18,869 nucleotides of DNA, from NCBI GenBank assembly GCA_964395975.1, contig CAYNBZ010000047.1:1-18869 (forward strand). Direction: 5' to 3'. Origin of the DNA: Avimuribaculum sp964395975. GTDB lineage: Bacteria; Bacteroidota; Bacteroidia; Bacteroidales; Muribaculaceae. Both the position numbers and the translations under genes were made by a program. The notes under the pieces are model-generated. The model saw only the letters and a list, made by a program, of their open reading frames with translations. It did no database searches and had not been told where the DNA came from. Below, in pieces: positions 15,356 to 18,869 of the stretch (positions are counted from its first letter, which is position 1; every line of letters starts with the position of its first letter).

Positions 15356-16894
15356 TTACTTGGCAAAGCTGACGGCACGTGTTTCACGAATAACTGTAAT
15401 TCTAACCTGCCCCGGATATGTCATTTCATCTTGTATCTTCTTGGCAATTTCGGCAGACAATTTCTCGGTTTGAGCATCGTCTATTTTATCCGCACCAACA
15501 ATTACACGCAACTCACGTCCTGCCTGTATGGCATACGTTTTTATTACGCCGGGATATGACAGAGCCAGTTGTTCAAGGTCATTAAGACGTTTGATATAGG
15601 CTTCCACTACTTCGCGGCGTGCTCCAGGACGTGCTCCAGATATGGCATCGCACACTTGCACGATAGGTGCCAGCAGGCTTGTGGCCTCTTCTTCATCGTG
15701 GTGGGCACCGATAGCATTGCATATATCGGGCTTTTCCTTGTACTTTTCGGCAAGTTTCATTCCAAGCAATGCGTGTGGCAATTCAGGTTCTTCATCAGGC
15801 ACTTTGCCAATGTCGTGGAGTAATCCGGCTCTGCGAGCCTTTTTAGGATTTAAGCCAAGTTCTGAAGCCATTATCGCACACAAATTGGCGGTTTCACGCG
15901 AATGTTGGAGCAAATTCTGTCCGTAACTCGAACGATATTTCATTTTGCCAACAAGACGTATCAGTTCGGGATGCAATCCATGAATACCAAGGTCGATAGC
16001 GGTGCGCTTCCCTGTTTCGATGATTTCTTCTTCTACCTGCTTACGCACCTTTGCCACAACTTCTTCGATGCGGGCGGGGTGTATTCGGCCATCAGCGACA
16101 AGTTGGTGCAGGGCAAGACGGGCAATTTCGCGACGTACAGGGTCGAAACTCGACAAGACTATTGCTTCAGGAGTGTCATCTACGATGATTTCTATACCCG
16201 TAGCAGCTTCAAGGGCACGGATGTTGCGACCTTCACGCCCTATGATACGACCCTTTATTTCATCGCTGTCGATATGGAACACTGTTACCGCGTTTTCAAT
16301 GGCTGTTTCGGTAGCCACACGTTGAATGGTTTGCACCACTATACGTTTGGCTTCCTTGTTGGCCGTCATTTTGGCATCATCCATTATGTCGTTGATGTAG
16401 GATGCAGCAGCAGTCTTAGCCTCATCTTTCAGCGATTCGACAAGTTTTTCTTTCGCTTCTTCGGCCGAAAGCCCCGACACATGTTCAAGTGTTTCTTGAA
16501 TACGACGCTGCATCTTATCAAGTTCGGCTTGCTTGCTGTTGACAAGAGCGATCTGACTATCAAGATTATTCTTCATTGCATCCACCTCGTTTTTCTTGCG
16601 TTGCAAATCCGACTGCTGTTGATTCATTGCAATTTCACGTTGCTTGAGTTTGGCTTCAGCCGTTTGCACTTTCGACAACCGCGCATTTGCCGCTTTTTCA
16701 GCTTCCGATTTGATCGCCATTTCAGCCTCTTTTGCCTCAATGATTTTATTCTTTTTTATCATCTCGGCCTCGCGTTCGGCCTCAGTGATGATTCCTCTCC
16801 CTTTTGCCTTGTCGATATGGCGCAATATTACAATAGCTGCAACTGCTCCTATGGCAAGACTCATTACGATAGAAATAATTAGTATAATGTCCAT
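15356..16894 (-). CDS. rny: Ribonuclease Y
   Basis: This is a membrane-anchored endoribonuclease that starts mRNA decay. From ATG 16894 it has 512 residues: an N-terminal transmembrane helix (MDIILIISIV to about 24), a long charged coiled coil (about 30-160), a KH RNA-binding domain with IIGREGRNIRA (GxxG at 219-222), and an HD phosphohydrolase domain with H331, H360-D361, H398-H399 and D416. The order and length are standard. I prefer MDIILI over the in-frame ATG 48 nt upstream (16942), which would add a non-homologous segment before the membrane helix. A 121-nt gap separates it from zapA upstream. It holds only an imperfect -7-like box (TATATTTT, minus strand 16917-16910) and a doubled GGATTC, so rny is probably co-transcribed with zapA, with a possible weak internal promoter. 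Confidence 0.96.
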   Translation of the reverse strand: MDIILIISIVMSLAIGAVAAIVILRHIDKAKGRGIITEAEREAEMIKKNKIIEAKEAEMAIKSEAEKAANARLSKVQTAEAKLKQREIAMNQQQSDLQRKKNEVDAMKNNLDSQIALVNSKQAELDKMQRRIQETLEHVSGLSAEEAKEKLVESLKDEAKTAAASYINDIMDDAKMTANKEAKRIVVQTIQRVATETAIENAVTVFHIDSDEIKGRIIGREGRNIRALEAATGIEIIVDDTPEAIVLSSFDPVRREIARLALHQLVADGRIHPARIEEVVAKVRKQVEEEIIETGKRTAIDLGIHGLHPELIRLVGKMKYRSSYGQNLLQHSRETANLCAIMASELGLNPKKARRAGLLHDIGKVPDEEPELPHALLGMKLAEKYKEKPDICNAIGAHHDEEEATSLLAPIVQVCDAISGARPGARREVVEAYIKRLNDLEQLALSYPGVIKTYAIQAGRELRVIVGADKIDDAQTEKLSAEIAKKIQDEMTYPGQVRITVIRETRAVSFAK

Positions 16895-17015
16895 TTGTCG
16901 TTTTATGTTAAAATATAAAAAAACACCAAGCAACATGCACATTAGTTACGGCTGAATCCGAATCCTTGTGCATCTACCGGTGCAGGTATGTTATGTAAAA
17001 AATGTTGGATTAGTG

Positions 17016-17315
17016 CTATATCTTTACAACAATTTCATCGAGCTGTCGTTCAAATTCTTTCAAAAAACTCGCCACGGCATCAGTTTTAGCATTGGTTTCT
17101 ATCATAACCCAAGCAAATTTAAATGCTACCATCGCCATTATTTCTACGTTGGTTCGTCTGCTTTTAAATCTCCCGACATATTTCCCCCACGCTTCATTGA
17201 GCATTTTTTCAGCTTTTCGATATGCTTCTTCTTCTGCTTTATCCTTAAGTTTCAACTCAAACGGCCTTAATCCAGCTATCTGAATCCAAATTTGGTTGCT
17301 ATCCGTTCCTGCCAT
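17016..17315 (-). CDS. zapA: Cell division protein ZapA
   Basis: This 99-residue FtsZ-ring stabiliser has an N-terminal beta segment IWIQIAGLRPFELKL, the family's E-E-x-x-x-R-K-A-E-K-x-x-N helix (about 28-40) and a C-terminal coiled-coil helix. ZapA cross-links FtsZ filaments at mid-cell. It lies 4 nt after the small coiled-coil gene and upstream of rny, an order common in Bacteroidetes. Confidence 0.9.
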   Translation of the reverse strand: MAGTDSNQIWIQIAGLRPFELKLKDKAEEEAYRKAEKMLNEAWGKYVGRFKSRRTNVEIMAMVAFKFAWVMIETNAKTDAVASFLKEFERQLDEIVVKI

Positions 17316-17319
17316 AGCA

Positions 17320-17622
17320 TCATTCCATTAATTGAGAGATGCACTTGTCGATGTCCTGCACCAACTTGCCAAGCATGTCCCTATTGCGGTTCAATTCCTC
17401 TCGGTTGGTCGAAATAGTGCGTGCCAATTTCAAGTAATCATAGTCTTGCTGCAACTTTTCAAGTCGTTTGGCCATTGCTACTATTCCATTCCTCAGTTCT
17501 GCAACCTCTTTGTCCACAGCTTCTTTTTCAGCTTTTAGCGCATTGTATTTTTCCACAAGCACCTCGGTTTTTCCCATCAGCCGTGCTAAAGTGTCTTGCA
17601 GTTCCGAGCCCATGCTTCGCAT
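17320..17622 (-). CDS. Small coiled-coil protein upstream of zapA (possible division factor)
   Basis: About 100 residues from ATG 17622 (MRSMGSELQD). A second ATG 9 nt on (17613) is an alternative. Nearly the whole protein is predicted heptad-type helix, with LVEKYNALKAEKEAVDKEV followed by ELRNGIVAMAKRLEKL. There is no membrane segment and no recognised catalytic motif. An ATG further upstream (17652) is in frame, but it lies before the predicted transcription start, so it was rejected. It is the first gene of the zapA-rny-ricT operon, 4 nt before zapA. Size, coiled-coil nature and position suggest a ZapB-like partner of ZapA. That is inference from context, not from sequence homology I can prove. 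Confidence 0.75.
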   Translation of the reverse strand: MRSMGSELQDTLARLMGKTEVLVEKYNALKAEKEAVDKEVAELRNGIVAMAKRLEKLQQDYDYLKLARTISTNREELNRNRDMLGKLVQDIDKCISQLME

Positions 17623-17629
17623 TTTTCTA

Positions 17630-17659
17630 CAAATATAGCCATTTTGGAACAAAACACAA
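17630..17659 (-). promoter_or_regulatory. Bacteroidetes-type promoter of the zapA-rny-ricT operon
   Basis: On the minus strand TTG (17659-17657), a 19-nt spacer and TATATTTG (17637-17630) match the consensus. The predicted transcription start lies only a few bases before ATG 17622, implying a leaderless or nearly leaderless mRNA. Confidence 0.65.
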
Positions 17660-18017
17660 TATTATTACCGATTTTTTCACAAAAAATTAACACTTCAACA
17701 ATAGACCTAAAACCATCAGTAAATCAATAAAATCAACGCAAGTTTCAGAAAAACAATCGACAAATGGCATGGAAGAGGGCACAAAACTTATCGTTACTTT
17801 TCAGAACGCATCGAATCCATTAAAAAAAGTGAAGAACTTTTTTATACCGTGAGAAAATCATAGTAATTGTAGTCACAAAATTAAGTAATTAAATTCAAAG
17901 TTTTTAATCACTTATCTGTATAACGTTAAAATACTTTCAGTGTTCTTGTACTTGTACATTTTCAATATCCAACGTTTTTAATTTGACTTGCAGGCAGCTT
18001 TTTTGGTTTCTATTGGT
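17660..18017. other. AT-rich divergent intergenic region, no gene recognised
   Basis: This is strongly AT-rich sequence between the divergent coiled-coil/zapA operon and tdk. It contains an AT hairpin (aaaaaagt / actttttt, 17823-17843) and an isolated minus-strand TAATTTTG box (17883-17876) without a -33 partner. No open frame, tRNA or recognised structured RNA was found. 6S RNA was considered because it neighbours zapA in E. coli, but no long bulged hairpin was evident. Confidence 0.4.
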
Positions 18018-18025
18018 TAACTTTG
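18018..18025 (+). promoter_or_regulatory. -7 promoter box for tdk
   Basis: TAACTTTG matches TAnnTTTG and is identical to the pckA -7 box. No good -33 element sits at the expected distance. The predicted leader is about 60 nt and contains a short hairpin, ggtat-attgcgaac-atacc (18042-18060), of unknown role. Confidence 0.6.
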
Positions 18026-18094
18026 CATATCGTCGGTGGGAGGTATATTGCGAACATACCCATTGAACAACTGTTTGTTTTAACATAAAATATT

Positions 18095-18724
18095 ATGAAT
18101 CGTATAGGCAAATTATATTTCAGATATGGCACAATGGGGTCGGCGAAAACAGCAATGCTGTTGACTCAGGCTTATAACTTTGAAGAGCGCGGCATGGAAT
18201 ACCTGTGTATGAAACCGATTATAGATAATCGTGAGAATGACAACGTAATACGTTCGCGCATTGGCATTGAGCGCAGATGCTTGTGGATATACCCTGATAC
18301 CGACCTGTATGAACTGGCCAAAAGTCTATTTGAAGATTCACTTGTGGTAAAAGATTGGATCTTAATAGATGAGGCACAATTCCTAACCACAATGCAAGTC
18401 AACCAACTTGCAAGAGTGGTGGATGACTATGGCAGTAACGTAATATGTTATGGATTGCGAACTGATTTCCAGACACACATGTTTGAAGGCTCAAAACGGC
18501 TATTTGAAATCGCCGACACCATCGAAGAGATAAAAAGCACATGTTCGTGTGGCCGAAAAACCATAGTAAATGCACGTATCGATAAAGATGGGAATATTAT
18601 TACCGATGGCGACCAAGTGGAAATAGGCGGAAATGATAAATATGTGTCGTTGTGCCGAAATTGTTGGCGCAATCGGCGTCTTGAATCCGCTGAACGTAAT
18701 TCACTCAGATTCATGCCAGAATGA
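18095..18724 (+). CDS. tdk: Thymidine kinase (type II)
   Basis: It phosphorylates thymidine to dTMP in the salvage pathway. The 209 residues show a P-loop variant GTMGSAKTAMLL (K18), a Walker B/catalytic segment ILIDEAQF with D92 and E93, the lasso region YGLRTDFQTHMFEGS that binds thymidine, and zinc-ribbon cysteines C150, C152, C187 and C190. The first zinc pair reads C-x-C here, whereas E. coli has C-x-x-C. The length is typical. The start ATG follows an A/T-rich leader without a Shine-Dalgarno sequence. It is expressed from its own promoter, divergent from the zapA operon. Confidence 0.96.
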   Translation: MNRIGKLYFRYGTMGSAKTAMLLTQAYNFEERGMEYLCMKPIIDNRENDNVIRSRIGIERRCLWIYPDTDLYELAKSLFEDSLVVKDWILIDEAQFLTTMQVNQLARVVDDYGSNVICYGLRTDFQTHMFEGSKRLFEIADTIEEIKSTCSCGRKTIVNARIDKDGNIITDGDQVEIGGNDKYVSLCRNCWRNRRLESAERNSLRFMPE

Positions 18725-18739
18725 TAAATGTCCACATGC

Positions 18740-18751
18740 TGCCAATTGGCA
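18740..18751. other. 12-bp perfect palindrome after tdk
   Basis: tgccaattggca lies 15 nt beyond the tdk stop. No T-run follows, so it is not a classic terminator; it could be a protein-binding site or chance. Confidence 0.25.
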
Positions 18752-18814
18752 AGGTTCAAACCATCAAAGGGTCTGGATGTCATAAAATGTAGCACTTTAC
18801 GCAAATACATAGCA

Positions 18815-18859
18815 AATAATAATAATAATAATAAGAAGAAGAAGAAGAAGAAGAAGAAG
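18815..18859. repeat. Compound trinucleotide microsatellite (AAT)6(AAG)9
   Basis: Six AAT units (18815-18832) run straight into nine AAG units (18833-18859), followed by GC-rich sequence to the window edge. No start codon precedes it on the + strand in a supporting frame. On the minus strand it could be the 3' end of a gene entering from outside the window. Such tracts are prone to slippage. Confidence 0.9.
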
Positions 18860-18869
18860 AGCCGCCCGC

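Noticed and set aside
15902..16882. 326-codon plus-strand frame opposite rny
   Set aside because: Phe/Cys/His-rich antisense shadow of the RNase Y coiled coil and HD domain.
17823..17843. AT hairpin aaaaaagt/actttttt as a terminator
   Set aside because: The stem is almost all A-T, with no gene converging on it and no separate T-run after the stem.
17660..17880. Possible 6S RNA next to zapA, as in E. coli
   Set aside because: The sequence is AT-rich and no long bulged hairpin closing over ~180 nt could be traced by eye; a covariance-model search would be needed to revive it.

Overview
The window reads as a Bacteroidales chromosome segment, perhaps Muribaculaceae-like. The lineage call rests on five perfect TAnnTTTG -7 boxes of the Bacteroidetes type in front of genes, a general lack of Shine-Dalgarno sequences, a long YidC with a large periplasmic domain next to pyrG, LL-diaminopimelate aminotransferase (DapL), RNase Y with ZapA, and a secreted GH95 fucosidase.

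Layout: (1) Positions 1-2541 (+) hold the end of a PP2C-type phosphatase gene overlapping, by ATGA, a gene for a cytoplasmic kinase-like domain fused to a BspA-type leucine-rich repeat array. This stretch is GC-rich except for the repeats, which are clearly more AT-rich. (2) Positions 2635-5097 (-) hold one secreted GH95 glycosidase, convergent with the kinase gene and also GC-rich. (3) Positions 5406-11726 (+) form a compact housekeeping cluster with gaps of 14-42 nt: pyrG, yidC, dapL, tsaE, birA. (4) Positions 12030-13791 (+) hold pckA as a single transcription unit with a textbook promoter and terminator. (5) Positions 13893-17622 (-) form an operon read right to left: a small coiled-coil protein, zapA, rny and a ricT-like PSP1 gene. 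It ends at a 12-bp perfect-stem terminator that can work in both directions. (6) Positions 18018-18724 (+) hold tdk, followed by a palindrome and an (AAT)6(AAG)9 microsatellite at the window edge.

The core genes cover nucleotide supply (pyrG, tdk), membrane protein insertion (yidC), lysine and peptidoglycan precursors (dapL), tRNA t6A modification (tsaE), biotinylation (birA), anaplerosis or gluconeogenesis (pckA), division (zapA) and mRNA decay (rny, ricT).

The best candidate for an under-described system is the left-edge phosphatase/kinase pair. Both proteins resemble the PP2C and kinase members of the TerY-P (TerY/kinase/PP2C) triads, and here the kinase carries an apparently intracellular, recombination-prone LRR array. 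A second point of interest is the ricT-rny adjacency, which places an RNase Y specificity factor next to RNase Y.
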